A stretch of DNA of 64,000 bases. Source: Salvator merianae. Its lineage: Eukaryota; Chordata; Lepidosauria; Squamata; Teiidae. The stretch spans positions 10,516,621 through 10,580,620 of the forward strand of contig QVOM02000115.1 in NCBI GenBank assembly GCA_003586115.2, written 5' to 3'. This document shows, piece by piece, positions 48,317-59,886 of this stretch. Position numbers and translations under genes: made by a program. The stretch's first letter is position 1; the number at the start of each line of letters is the position of its first letter. Under the pieces are notes generated by a model. The model worked only from the letters and a program-made list of their open reading frames with translations, ran no database searches and had not been told where the DNA came from.

Positions 48317-50090
48317 CAATTGATGCTTACTATCTAATTTCTATTCTTCATATCTTAAGGCATTTGCACTGCAGTCTTCTTCCCTTTTCTTTTTACCTGT
48401 CTCTGTACCCTACTTCTTCCTTTTCTTCCTTTCCTATTTCATTTGTAGCAAATGAACAAAACGTGCTTGTTAATTCTAGAGCAGACATGGCCACAAGGTG
48501 GGTGTACAGAGGCTGACAGGAAAAATGATAGCAAAGGCTTACTTTACCTGCCTTATGGATGAACAAGAACACATATTTGTTACAATCTAGATGCATTGAA
48601 AAGACATCATTTCTAAATAAGTTGGATGGTTTTATTGAGAAACAAATGAAGAATATAGTTTCCTTTAAAATAGGCATTGCAATAGTGAAATGTCTAGCTA
48701 ATCTTTAGGAGACTGCCTTGAAAATGATGAATTCTGAAGAGATGTTTTTGAGGGTGCTGTAATGGAGACAGTCACCTCAGATCATTTCATCCATGATTCT
48801 ATTAGTCTTTGACTATCTAAAATGGCTGTTGCCAACACATATGGGGGTGGGGAATTATATTTGCTGTACCTTTTATCTTAATAGCCTGCTGTCACACTGT
48901 ATTTAACATTTTAAAATTAGATTTGCTGTGACAGTTGCCTTTTTATACTATCTTGTAAAGCTAACTTCTAAGAATGCATCACAGATTTCTTAAATGGGCT
49001 GCCAATGGCTCAGTTTGGTCTAATCTATCATCTTGGCTTCTGAAGTAATTTCACTGGCACCTAGGTTTTCTTTTGTTGTTGTTGTTGTTGTTGTTTTAAT
49101 ACTGAAGGAGGCTAGAAGGTGATCAAGGTAGCTGAACCATGAAGATCAGATCCAAGAGAATCTAAGCAATGATTTGTAAGTGTCCAGTTTGAAGATTTAC
49201 TGCAGCAGCTCGCTCCAGTGTAGAAGGATGGAATGATCAATCTGCTTTGTCTTCACACAAATGCTTCTGATAAGTAATATTTAGCAGAAATTCAATCATA
49301 ATACAGCATTAGAACAATCACAGGGGAAGCAGTAAGGCATGGTATACTCATTGTTTTCTAGTGGAACTAAGTATTGTAAAGACCACTGCTGCCTTCTTCC
49401 AGAAGGCAGGGATGGACTTGCTATGTTATAGTGGACACAGAGCAAAATATGTGTTATTCAGATGTGTTGTTCATGCCTCTCTAAAACCGGGTAAGGAAGG
49501 AAAGGAGAGAGCAAAGTAAATGAAGCATTATAAGTTGGAAACTGAGAGAGAAAGAGAGCAAACTTTGCTTTTGACATGACAAAGCTACCTATAGGTACAA
49601 CCTACGTACATGGCCAGGTAGGAAACAGAGAGATATTGCATTTCATGGAGGAATGAAACGATATGGACACAGGATGGTACTCTACTATCCAAGGCAAGTT
49701 ATCTCTTTTTTTCAAGTGATACACAGTCCTCTGGATATAACACCACATGATCTTTTTCATGGAAAGAACCTGAAAAACTGGAGCATTTCAAGTAGGTTGG
49801 ACTCCCATTCCTTTCTCCTATATCCTTTTAAATCCCATTCAGGATCTCATCCAAACCTAATAGAAAACAACTTTGGCTGTATTTGGATAGAGCTACCTTA
49901 TGTCATTGCGTCAGGAATGGAATTTCCACTTAAAATTAAAAATTAAAAAATCAAGCAACAATATAAACAAAACAATCATTTCAAGAAACAAAAGATTAAG
50001 AAATATAAAACCAAGAGCTTGCAACTCCTAGTATAAAGCCTACTGTGTTAGGTTTTTCAAGGAATTTCTGGGTAGTCTGTACATTCCATG
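48317..50090. other. no gene seen
   Basis: It holds a TTG run (49074-49096) and otherwise low-repeat sequence. 48850-49070 is even in composition and repeat-free and is a candidate conserved non-coding stretch, not proven. Confidence 0.35.
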
Positions 50091-50423
50091 TAGAGATGGG
50101 CATATCAAACAAACAAAAAAAGGGCATGTTTTATCTGTTGTCAAAAAAGATTAATCAAAAAACAGGGTCTTTGCATTCATTTTTGCACTTTTTTGCACAG
50201 AAAATTCCATTTTTCCCCCATTGAAAAAGCCTTTTTTATGGACAAAACAGCAAAAACACAAATATTTTATTAAATATTTCATCTTTGAAAGCAGGAGGTT
50301 GCTTCGTTTCAATCAAAGTTTTGGATATACAAAAAAGCACGTTTTTGTTTTGATGCAAATACTCACAAATACAATTTTTTTTAATTCAGTTTGCAAACCC
50401 AATTTGAATTGTGCACATCTTTA
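50091..50423. repeat. fold-back repeat, TAGAGATGTGCA family (A/T-rich subtype)
   Basis: The ends are TAGAGATGGGCATATC and TTGTGCACATCTTTA. The centre CCCATTGAAAAAGCCTTTTT is flanked by TTTTTGCACTTTTTTGC and GCAAAAACACAAATA inverted blocks. It shares the centre with 20750, 53506 and 56700. Confidence 0.75.
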
Positions 50424-50723
50424 ATCCTGTGACATCTTCATGCTCTGCCATAGCCTTTCCTAATACTGAAAAGGCTGCCTTGCATCAGCCATGACCAAAT
50501 GATCCTGTTTGAACCTAGGAGGTGGGGGCAAAAGGTTGGAGGATCATTGAGCAACAGTACCAGTCTTTCCAGGCAACTTCATCTATATGAACCAGTGACT
50601 AGACTACCAAATGGACCCATAGATGATAAATTCAGCTTTTGCCCCAGTGCTAGTAGACTCCTGTGAACTTTGCCTGAATGAGATTAACTGACAGTAAACT
50701 TGGAGCAGCTGATACCTGTATGC

Positions 50724-51036
50724 TAGGGATGTGCAAAGTTTGGCTTGTATTTGAAAAGTCAATCAAACAGTTCATGTTCATGGATCTTTGTAACCGTTTG
50801 CATATCCAGAGATTTGATTGAACTGAAGCAGCCCCCCCCCCACACACACACACACACTAATGAACAGGAACTACTCAGTGAAACATTTTGTGTTTGTTCT
50901 GATTTTGCCCTTGAAAAGGGCTTTTAAAAATGGGGGAAGGAAATGCATTTTTATGGTTTTGAACAAATTCAGATCAAATACAAACCCTTTGGTTCAATTA
51001 AAAAGTTCACCCCCAAGCCATTTGTGCACATTTCTA
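50724..51036. repeat. fold-back repeat, TAGAGATGTGCA family
   Basis: The ends TAGGGATGTGCAAAGTTTGG and ATTTGTGCACATTTCTA are inverted relatives. GCCCTTGAAAAGGGC forms a perfect central stem near 50907. A C run followed by CA units lies at 50829-50856. Confidence 0.75.
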
Positions 51037-51285
51037 TTGCATGCTTTGGCCTTGGCTGTCAGAACCAGAGCTAATGCTTTCTTTGTTTGCTTGTTTGTAC
51101 AGGCAGGAGAAGTAATTTTCCTTTCTCTTGATTTCTTCTTTTTATAAAGAAAAGCTGAACTTCTTGATTGTTGATTGATAGTAAATTACCTCAAAAACAT
51201 ACAAAGCAATACAGCTGCAGATTCTGGCTGGAGAGAGAAAGTAGAGTCTTTGAAGACTCCACTCCACTCATCTGATCAGAAAAGC

Positions 51286-51700
51286 AGGATCCACACAAGT
51301 GTGGAAAATACTGCAACCACAGCACCTCCACTCTTTCACATTAAATAATAGTGCATGTCACCTGTCCCTCCTGTCAGATTGAAGATTGTCTTCAATCTGA
51401 AAGTGTGAAGGGAATCTTCAAACCCAGGAAATGACCCATTTGAATGCTGGGGTGTTGCCAAAGGGACCAGTAAGTCCCCTCAAGTAGTAGTGGCAGTGGC
51501 AGCAGAGATGACACAATGAGGGAAGAGCTGCTTGAAGAACTCTGAATGGTGTTTATGGCAGCATATCAGAGGAGTCTTCCTCCACACTGCATGCACGACA
51601 ATGGCACAGTGTCAAGAAGAAACTGAATGCTCAGTGCTTATTCAAGATGCCATAACTGCACCATGAAGATGCTGCCTCATTGTAGTCCCCAAGACCAGGA
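51286..51700. mobile_element. non-autonomous element (pairs with 45885-46400)
   Basis: It begins GCAGGATCCACACAAGTGTGG like its partner at 45885. CAGATTGAAGATTGTCTTCAATCTG near 51378 is a strong perfect stem (10-base arms, 5-base loop). Blocks GGAAATGACCCA and GTTTATGGCAGCAT have counterparts in the partner. Confidence 0.45.
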
Positions 51701-52492
51701 AGCATCATTTCTCTTTTTATTAAGTTCAGACATCTGGAGAGGTCTGCTATCCAAATTTTTAATTAATTAATTTTAAGGATTTAATCAAGCTGCATCGAGC
51801 AAAGGTCACAGGAGGAGGGTACTGTGCTCACATATTTTTCAGTTTTCTCCCTTCTTTCTAACTAGTAACCCAGAAAACTATTTACCTTACACAAGAGATA
51901 TTTGACTTTATATTCTGTGTTTTCACTTTCATTTGCCCCATAAGCTCCCTCCTGTAGTGCTCTTCTCATTGATTTGTAAGTGTAATGAACTGACCAGTAT
52001 CCCAATTTTGAGATATAGATTAGATCATTCACTGACCATATAAAACCAATATAAAAGCAATGCATAAAAGGATAAAATACATTAATTGAAAACATAAAAT
52101 ATACATTTTAGCAACACTAAATGGAAGATAGATTTTGTCACAATTTGGATATGGTATAACAGAATTTTGCTACGTTAGGGGAAACAAGGTCCTGCTGGTC
52201 AGAGAGCAAATACTGGAGATAAAATGAATCCAAACGACCCTGATTTTGTGCTAGCAGAGTAGTTACAAGCTATAGAAGGGGCAGTACAGGAGGACATGAG
52301 TTGTCATTTCTACAGCCCCTGCTTCACAGGGGCAGCGCCCGTTGACATAAGTAGTTTTATTTATTTTCCTTTCAAGACTGTGTCTGTAAGGTGTTAAATC
52401 AGGCTAAAGATAAAGCTCTTTTACGATTATGAATAGTGATATCTGATAAAATTATTTTTGCCCAAGAAAAATCATCATTTTTTTCATCATTG

Positions 52493-52495
<3 letters not shown>
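51701..52495. other. no gene seen
   Basis: Unassigned AT-rich sequence. Confidence 0.4.
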
Positions 52496-52542
<47 letters not shown>

Positions 52543-52565
52543 CGCACGTGCACACACACACACAC
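52496..52565. repeat. 70-bp alternating purine-pyrimidine tract
   Basis: About 21 AT units run without a break into GCGCGCGCACGTGCAC and then CA units, so purines and pyrimidines alternate strictly throughout. Confidence 0.95.
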
Positions 52566-52848
52566 TCCTTTTATAGCAGCCCTATGGGACATTGGTTGCT
52601 GCCACATGTGGGCATCTGGTTCGCTACTATGAAACTAGGATGCCAGATGTAATGAGCTTTTAGCTTAATTCAGAAAGGTTGTTCTTTAAAAAGACAACAG
52701 CAGGAACCGGTGGTCATAGCTGTCAGTGAATCTCCTGCTGCAACATGGATTATGTGGACAATGATGCAGAGAACAAAAGTAGGATCACCATGACACCATA
52801 ATGGTGCAAATGAACACTCCAGGTGTGTGAAGCCCACATCTCCCTGCA

Positions 52849-53023
52849 CTAGAAATGTGCTGAACCAGTTCAATTTGAAGTGGGTGGGTTTAACTTCAAA
52901 CCAAATCACTTTCAGTTTAGGGGATAGGTTTGCATTGAATCAAATTAAAGGGATCTGGTAGAACCAGGCAAACATTTCAGTTCAAATCAAATTGGTTCAT
53001 GTTTGACATTATTGGATCCACCG
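52849..53023. repeat. fold-back repeat, TAGAGATGTGCA family (one end only)
   Basis: The left end CTAGAAATGTGCTGAACCAG is present. TTCAATTTGAAG, AACTTCAAACC and GGTTCATGTTTGACATTA follow, and the right end is lost. Confidence 0.6.
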
Positions 53024-53505
53024 TAAAAGAATATCACAGGTCTATCAAATTTGATCTCTCACATTTCTTACCTTTTCAAACTTCCATCCCACATTTGCCC
53101 ATATCACTATGTGAATTTTAAAATAAATCGGATAGGTTTTCTTTTTCTACATTTTTACTACCCAATTGCTATACAATATGCATCTATTTACAGACAATTC
53201 TCCTTTGCATAATATATTCTGTATTTGTATTTTTTTTAAATAATTTTGGGCCATAATTCCTTAAAACAGTATTTCTTAACCAGCGTGTTTCTATCCATTT
53301 TTGAATTCTCATCATGCCCATTCAGTAGTGTAAGTGCTCAGGAATGATTATGAAAGTTGTAGTCCAACATCATTTATAAAAATATATCAGTAAACTGCAT
53401 TACAAAATTCAGAGTAGTAAGTATTTGAAGGATATTGATACTGTATTTACTTTTCAGTTTGTGTATTAGTGAACAAAGTGCAAACTTCATGAACTAGCAT
53501 TATGC

Positions 53506-54159
53506 TAGAGATGTACATGAACAAAATTCATGTTTTTGTTTCACTGTCAAAACAAAAACCTGTATTTTTGTTTTGTTGGTGAATCATACCATCGAAAACC
53601 GCTTGTTTGCATTCTTTTTTGTGATTTTTGTGATTGGTTTTTTCCATTGAAAATGCCCTTTTCATGGACAAAACCACAGCAAAAAATTGAATATTTGATC
53701 AAAACCTTTGGTTTTACAAGGGGGGGGGGGGTGGTTAGACTCAATTCAACCAAATACTGAAAATTAGCAATGTGCAAATTTCAATTCATATTCAAAAATT
53801 TGTTTGAAGATTCATTTTTGCAAATTTTTGCATCAAAACGAAAATGACGTTTTTTGCACTTACGAGTTTTCGATCGAAAACAAAAAAGCCTATTCGTTTG
53901 CAAAAATGAAATTCTTCATTTTCAATGGCATTTTCAATGGGAAAATGAATGCAAAAAAATGTGAAAATGAATGCGAAAGATGCATTTTTCGATAACGGAA
54001 TTAGCTGATAAATCAAAAATGAATAAAAAATGATTCTTTTTTTCCGTGCACATCCCTACGAAAATGTGAAAAACCACATTTTCAATTCAATGTGAATATC
54101 CATGAATATAAAATATTAAGTTGAATTTGTGAACACAGATTGAATTTTACACATCACTA
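53506..54159. repeat. fold-back repeat interrupted by a copy of the same family
   Basis: The outer ends are TAGAGATGTACATGAAC (53506) and TTTTACACATCACTA (to 54159). The left part has the family centre CCATTGAAAATGCCCTTTTC. The right remainder resumes at 54059 with GAAAATGTGAAAAACCACAT. Positions 53765-54058 are a complete second copy. Confidence 0.75.
53765..54058. repeat. inner TAGAGATGTGCA-family copy (nested)
   Basis: The ends are TAGCAATGTGCAAATTTC and CCGTGCACATCCCTA. The body has inverted AAAATGAATGC/GCATTTT and TTCATTTTTGC/GCAAAAATGAA blocks. Flanks TGAAAAT (left) and CGAAAAT (right) may be a degenerate target-site duplication. It retains CGA and ACG dinucleotides, so it is relatively young. 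Confidence 0.75.
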
Positions 54160-55740
54160 ACTTATACATAACTTTTTCTTCTTTTTTATCTTATGCTTTT
54201 TTCCAAATCATAAAATTTCCTATTAGTCAGAGTTCTTTTTTCCCCCTCTAAAGCACAGCAAAGCAATGCAAAAAGGAGGAGGAGGACTCATGTACAATCA
54301 GTGATCAGGTCTGAATATTGCCATTTCTTCTCTTCAAAAAGCTTTGTTTTTCTGTGATAGCAGTGGACATATATTTTTTTTAAAATCCGTTTCAGTACAT
54401 ATACAGAAAGGCTGAGGTGCCAAATGTTTTGCTGATGCTTTCAAAAGTCTGAGTACCACTGACTTCTTTACTTCAGACACAAACCACTGAAATGGTCTCC
54501 TCAACAAGCTTAATTGAAATGAATAGAAAATGCAAATTAATTGGAAATTGCCCTCACAGAATTTCACTGGCATTTATGCATAAAATTTTCTCCAGGACAT
54601 CCCAATTACTTTCAATTAAAGTAGATTCAGCAAATTAGCAACAATATTTATTGACCATTATTTGTTTGACTACTTTAGGATAGTCTTATAAAAGGTGATT
54701 CATAGTCTCATTTTATCATTTGAGTATCCTTTAAATTTTCATGTACACTCTAACTCAGTTGTATCTGTTTTTATGAGACACTTACAGTCACCACAGTACA
54801 TAATGCTGTAAGCTTAAATTTTTACACAAATAGACATAAATGCAAATTGCACATCTTGAAAAAAAAAAGAGATGATGTGCTTTTGTACAAGAAGACAAAA
54901 TATAGTTACAAAATTATCTGCTTGCTTAGGATTAAAGTGAGACATTTTTGATTTATCGTTTTCCAGCTACGAAAAAGTAGAATTTAGATAATTTACATTC
55001 AAGCTTTTAACTATTTTGTTTTCCAGCCTTACATTCAAGAAAGCATTTCAGAATCAATATGCTAATAGAGGGAGCATCTACTTGGGGATCATAGAGAACA
55101 CCCAGTTGGCCCAGGAACAGACCATTTAAATGTCTGATACACTCACTCCCAACTGAGTCCTGGATCATTCCACATTCCTCACAAGTTGTCTTACTTGAAA
55201 GATGTCATGTTTGTCTATCAGAATGAGTTTTGGGACCTAAGGTGCATCTTCACCTTTGTAGAGTGATAGAGGCAGTTGGAATGCTGAAAATGGTCAATGT
55301 TTTGGGCCATTTCTGATCTGGCACACAGGAAGATCAGCTAGAAACATCACATATGAGGAACTTCCATTTTACCTTTATAAGGCCTTGGCTGTGTCTCCAC
55401 TTGGCTGGTGAGAAACACCTTAGGAAAGCAGCTCTGCTGGAAGGATCTGCCCTTATGACCTCAGCAAGGAATCTGACATCTCCATTACTATCGCTGAGAC
55501 TGCAGTTCTCAGTATAGCACCATGAAATGTGGTATGTCCCATTGTGACAAGGGTTGGCTCAGTGTGCAAGAAGCAACTTCAGTGTTGCTTCTCATGCACT
55601 GAACGGTATACACCTGGGGTGGGATTCATGTCCCACCATGGATCCTCACATCCCTTCAGTGTGGAGTTCTATGAAAACAGTCAGATTTTGATTCAAGGAG
55701 TTTTGAACCTGCGTGGACATGTGACCTTTAGGCAGAAAAT
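54160..55740. other. no gene seen; candidate conserved non-coding block
   Basis: Positions 54480-54680 are rich in homeodomain/POU-like motifs (TTAATTGGAAATT, TTATGCATAAAA, CAATTACTTTCAATTAAAG) and free of repeats. The rest is unassigned. Confidence 0.3.
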
Positions 55741-56180
55741 CACACACAGTGTTTGATTGTGACAGCTTGCACAAACATTGCATGAGTTGCTTCCTCATCT
55801 GGCTGCACCTTAACTCCATGTGGACGGAGTTGAAGACAAGTTTGCATAAGAATCTTTTGAGAGAATATATCACATACATGGTTTGTTTCAAGATGAATCA
55901 CTGCCCTGAATGTTTTGAAGAATCCAGGAGTATTAAGACAACAAGGTCTATGGGGCATTTGAATACTTTTTTGCACAGCTTTGATGAATTTTGTTACAAC
56001 TTAAATATTTTGCTTTTATTTTACAAAAAAAAAAAGGGTGTGTGTGATTTTTACACAAAGCAAGTTTTTCCTGGATATTGGAATGCACAGCGTTTAATAG
56101 GTTCCAGTCTTTGTGGTTTATTTCTGTTTAACTCTCCTACCCTGCTTTATTGCTTTATTTTTATATTAAAAAAAAAATAA
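55741..56180 (+). other. unrecognised open frame, probably not a gene
   Basis: A 143-codon plus-strand frame runs 55749-56180, but 32 of its codons lie in A/T runs and its sequence (Cys-, His- and Phe-rich) resembles no family I know. Opposite-strand frames overlap it. AT-rich ends (AAAAAAAAAAAG near 56024 and AAAAAAAAAATAAA near 56167) make a decayed retrocopy conceivable. Confidence 0.2.
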
Positions 56181-56697
56181 ATCATTGGATGTTCATGGAT
56201 TCTATATCCTGAATCCCAAACATATATTTCCTAACCAGCAGCTTTGACCAAAACAGTGTCTTTTGTAGAACAGGGCTATGGGCAGCAGGAAAAATGGTGA
56301 GAATGAAATATAGTTGTCCATCTGTTTTCAAAAGGGTTAGATTTTGCCAAACTGGCACTAATTTCAAAACTCATAACAATCACGGGAACTCTATATTTTT
56401 GAGCCTGAAATCCAGCTGCTTGACAGTGGCAAACTCATGAATTTGCAAGCTTATTGCCTTTGTTTCCATGAAAAATGGCAAGGGAGGGTCACATATCCTC
56501 ACTTGCAAATACACACAACTTGCAGTTCTTCGACCACAAAACCTTACAAATTGCTGTACTTGTTTTTATCTGCCTTGCTATATTCCATAGCCAATAGTTT
56601 GGGTAGGTAAAAGGCATTCTCATCCTCCTTGCCTGTCTGATTGTCCTGATCAGCAGGCACTAGTACAGCTTGTTCTTGGATTCCCTGTACAAACTAC

Positions 56698-57036
56698 AAT
56701 TGTGTGTTTGGTTCACCATCAGACTGAATACTTGTTTGGTTGGTTGGTTGGTTTGATTGTAAACTGGTCAATCAAACACATGGTTATTCACATTTGATTC
56801 TGAACTGGTTCAAAAACAAGAAATACTTTTTTGCCCCATTGAAAAAAAGCCCTTTTCAAGGGCTAAAACACAGCAAATGTGAACTGCGAATATAGTTCAC
56901 ATCCACAAGTGGAGGACTGATTGAGTTCGATTGAACTTTTGTTATTTGAGCAACCAAATGTTTGGTTCAATGTGAACATTTGCAAACGAACTGGTTTGCT
57001 GTAAACCATGAACCAACCAAAATAGTTGGCACACCT
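56698..57036. repeat. fold-back repeat, TAGAGATGTGCA family (decayed ends)
   Basis: The centre CCCCATTGAAAAAAAGCCC and CTTTTCAAGGGC, with GTTCACATC/GATGTGAAC-like, TGGTTGGTTGG and AACCAACCAA blocks on opposite sides. Terminal sequence is poor. Confidence 0.6.
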
Positions 57037-57556
57037 GTGTTCTTTCATTAGGTTAAAAGTTATGCACTTATAAAAACTTCAGAGTAGATTTTATACCCAG
57101 CTGCTGATGGTGTATAAAAGTACTATTAGATTCTAGCCCATGTTTGGACAGTAGGTAATATCTTTTTTGCATTCATTCTTCCTCCATATCAGAAATTATT
57201 TTTTCCAGGTATTCACTGTATACTAATTTCTGCTACAAATACTGCTCCTTACATTTTCTTGATCATAATTTTTGCTTGCATACTACATATATTGGAATAT
57301 ATTCACTGTTCTTCTATCAACAAATATTACATACTTAAATTGATATCACTGTCTGGCCATAACTTGTTCCCATTTTATCTGACTCACTCACTAGAGAAAA
57401 TTCTAAACTAAGCTTAAGGATCATAAAGCTGTACTCTTAGCACTACTAGAAACCTATCATTATCTAAAGTCCAGATGAACTATCAGTTAATAGTTGTTCT
57501 ATGCATTTTATAACAGTGAGAACGTATCCATAACTGACAATTTTCCTGACTTCCTA

Positions 57557-57632
57557 TTCTCCTTCTCCTTCTCCTTCTCCTTCTCCTTCTCCTTCTCCTT
57601 CTCCTTCTCCTTCTCCTTCTCCTTCTCCTTCT
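57557..57632. repeat. (TTCTCC)n hexanucleotide microsatellite
   Basis: About 12 uninterrupted units; pure pyrimidine on the plus strand. Confidence 0.95.
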
Positions 57633-58498
57633 TAAGTGTGCACAAATTATTGTTGACTAAAATGTCCTGTTGACTAGCTTGTAGAACTCTTCAGTGGACC
57701 TTTTTAACACAGCTGTAATGAACTCTCCACCATAGTGTAGTTCAATATATATATTCTGCAAATTCAGTTACACTGCTATTCTCCCTTTAAGCTTGACTGC
57801 AATAATTGTTTAGATTCTTGTCTCAGCCCGCCAGTACACATTAGTTGCCATTCAATGTTCTGAACCGAAAACGCTTCTGCATGGCACAGGCTATCCCATG
57901 CCATGATGACCTGCACTATGTAATTTGACCCATGCCAGAATGGACTAACCTTGTGCAGGTTAATGGCTATTTGCATTTTGGGCAGCTTACTCAGCCCAGC
58001 TCCAGCTATGAGCTTAAAAGGCTAGATTCAGCTTCAAAGGCAGACCCAACTTTCAGTGTTTCAAGCTGGGCACTTTTCAGTGAAACTCCAGTTTCTAGTG
58101 CCACTTCTAGTGGTACTTCCAGTGAAAAAGCCCTCGCTGTGTTTCACACTATAGGATGTGCTTTCCACATACTCTTCAGAGTTTGGGATAGTTGATGTAG
58201 TTTGTGGTCTACTGTACAACTGGAATAGGGCACAATTTGGTGCTTTATTCCTATCTATCACTCCAGTCAGTGCAGATGAGGTATAGTACTGAGGGACAAG
58301 GCTTCTGCTATCCTCATTAGTGTGTGGAAGGCAAGCCCCTAGATCTCTCTGTAGGCTGGGGTAATGACTTGTTTGGAAAAGGCCCAGTTTTCATTTCTAG
58401 TGAGGATTACTTCTAGGAAAGTGTGCATAAGCACTCAGGCTAGTTCATTTATTCTTGGTTTTATCTGAGAAACCTACCCTCATCTAATAATCACCAAA
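57633..58498. other. no gene seen
   Basis: Unassigned. A TTCTAGTGCCACTTCTAGTG direct repeat lies near 58091. Confidence 0.35.
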
Positions 58499-59886
58499 GG
58501 GCCTTTCCACAATTGACAGTAGTGAGCATCAGGACTGCCCACTAGTCAAGTGTGTTCACACTAGGGGCCTGTTCACACTTAGGCAAGCAGAACATTCTAA
58601 TTAGCATGCTTCAGGCTGGTGCAGATGAGGAGAGGTTCCGCACATTCACACTCGTTGGCAGTAGACCGTACCCGAAGCTAGCCGGCTGCCGTGTCAGTGC
58701 GAATGCTTCGGCACCAAGTCCATACCTGCTCCTTCACCGGCGCCCAGATGTCCCTCCCTCTGATGCTCGCCATTGGCGGAGCGCTCTTTCCTAGCGGCGT
58801 CATTTCCGTGGCCACGCTCTGAAGCTGTGGAGCCGATTTCGCATCTGGCAATAGGCGGAAGGGGCCGGATTACGAAGCCGTTGTGAAGATGGCGGAAACC
58901 AGACGCAGCTTCGTCCTCGCTTACGAAGTACGCTCCGAAGCAGGCGGGCGTCTTCGTAGCGAGGAACGGCGCATACAGAAGCCGACTACATCTGCCGACG
59001 TCAGAGCGACGGACAGGAAATGAAAGACTAGGGGAGTGCGAAAGCACCGTCCCCGATCTTCGCTCGATAGCGCAAGTCAGAATGAAGACAAGTAATTACT
59101 TGTCTTCCCTTACCCAACATCAGGTACAAATCGGGGGAAGTTGGGTTCGGATCGGGTGAGGCGTGCGTCCGCGGCAGTGCAAAAGCTCCGTTCCAGTGAG
59201 CGCCTAAGAACGGTCTACCGCTGTAGTGTGAACAGGCCCTTCAAGACCTCATCCACTGCTGATCACTACTACCACTGGTGAAGAAAGTAGCTGTCCAAAT
59301 CCTCACCTGAAGCTCAAACCTCACCTGAGCTTCAGGTGAGGATTCATTTGCATTTACCTTCTCCATGGTGGCAGCGGCCATCTTTTGTATGATCAGCCCA
59401 CCCATCATGCATGCGTGATAAGCAATGGGGCCTATGCCTTCGTCCCTACCCAGTCGGGCCCACGCCACTGGGATCGGGACTGGGACACCAGATGGGGCCA
59501 CGCTGCGCCCCATCCAGCGTTTTGGTGCCCGATCATGGGTGCGAAGGATCCCAATCAAGTGGGGCAGACCCGATCAGGGTGCTGCAGGCCTGATCAGGAA
59601 GGCCCAATCGTGCTACAGGGAGAGGCCCAGTGCACACACATGATCTGCATCATGCATGCACACTGCGCGGGCCTTCCGGTTGCCATGGCAGCAGCCAGAC
59701 ACTTGTTGGCTGCTGTCATGGTGAGGATCAGGTATGGCTACCGGCATTTGCACTCGTAAATGCCGGTAGCCGGCTTAAGGTAAGTTTTTAGGCCCCATCG
59801 TGCAGACGGTGTCTGCACGATGGGGTCTATTCCACCCTAGAATGGGCTAATTAGCCCATTTTAGTGTGGGAAGTGTGAACAGGCCC
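58499..59886. mobile_element. CpG-dense composite DNA element with GGGCCTGTTCACAC ends
   Basis: GGGCCTGTTCACACTT at 58565 recurs inverted at 59239 and again at 59886, and a related GGGCCTTTCCACA end starts at 58499. This indicates nested or tandem elements. The stretch 58620-59230 is strongly enriched in CpG compared with everything around it. Hairpins occur at 59084-59107 (perfect 24-base palindrome), 59301-59341, 59736-59771, 59793-59825 and 59841-59860. The CCATGG module is at 59671-59730. Open frames of 92-124 codons occur on both strands without recognisable domains. AAGATGGCGGAA at about 58886 resembles a YY1 site. A young non-autonomous DNA transposon best fits; a CpG-island promoter is the alternative. 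Confidence 0.6.

Noticed and set aside
58694..59047. 117-codon minus-strand frame in the CpG-rich block
   Set aside because: GC-rich DNA has few stops; no domain is visible and the block has transposon-like ends.
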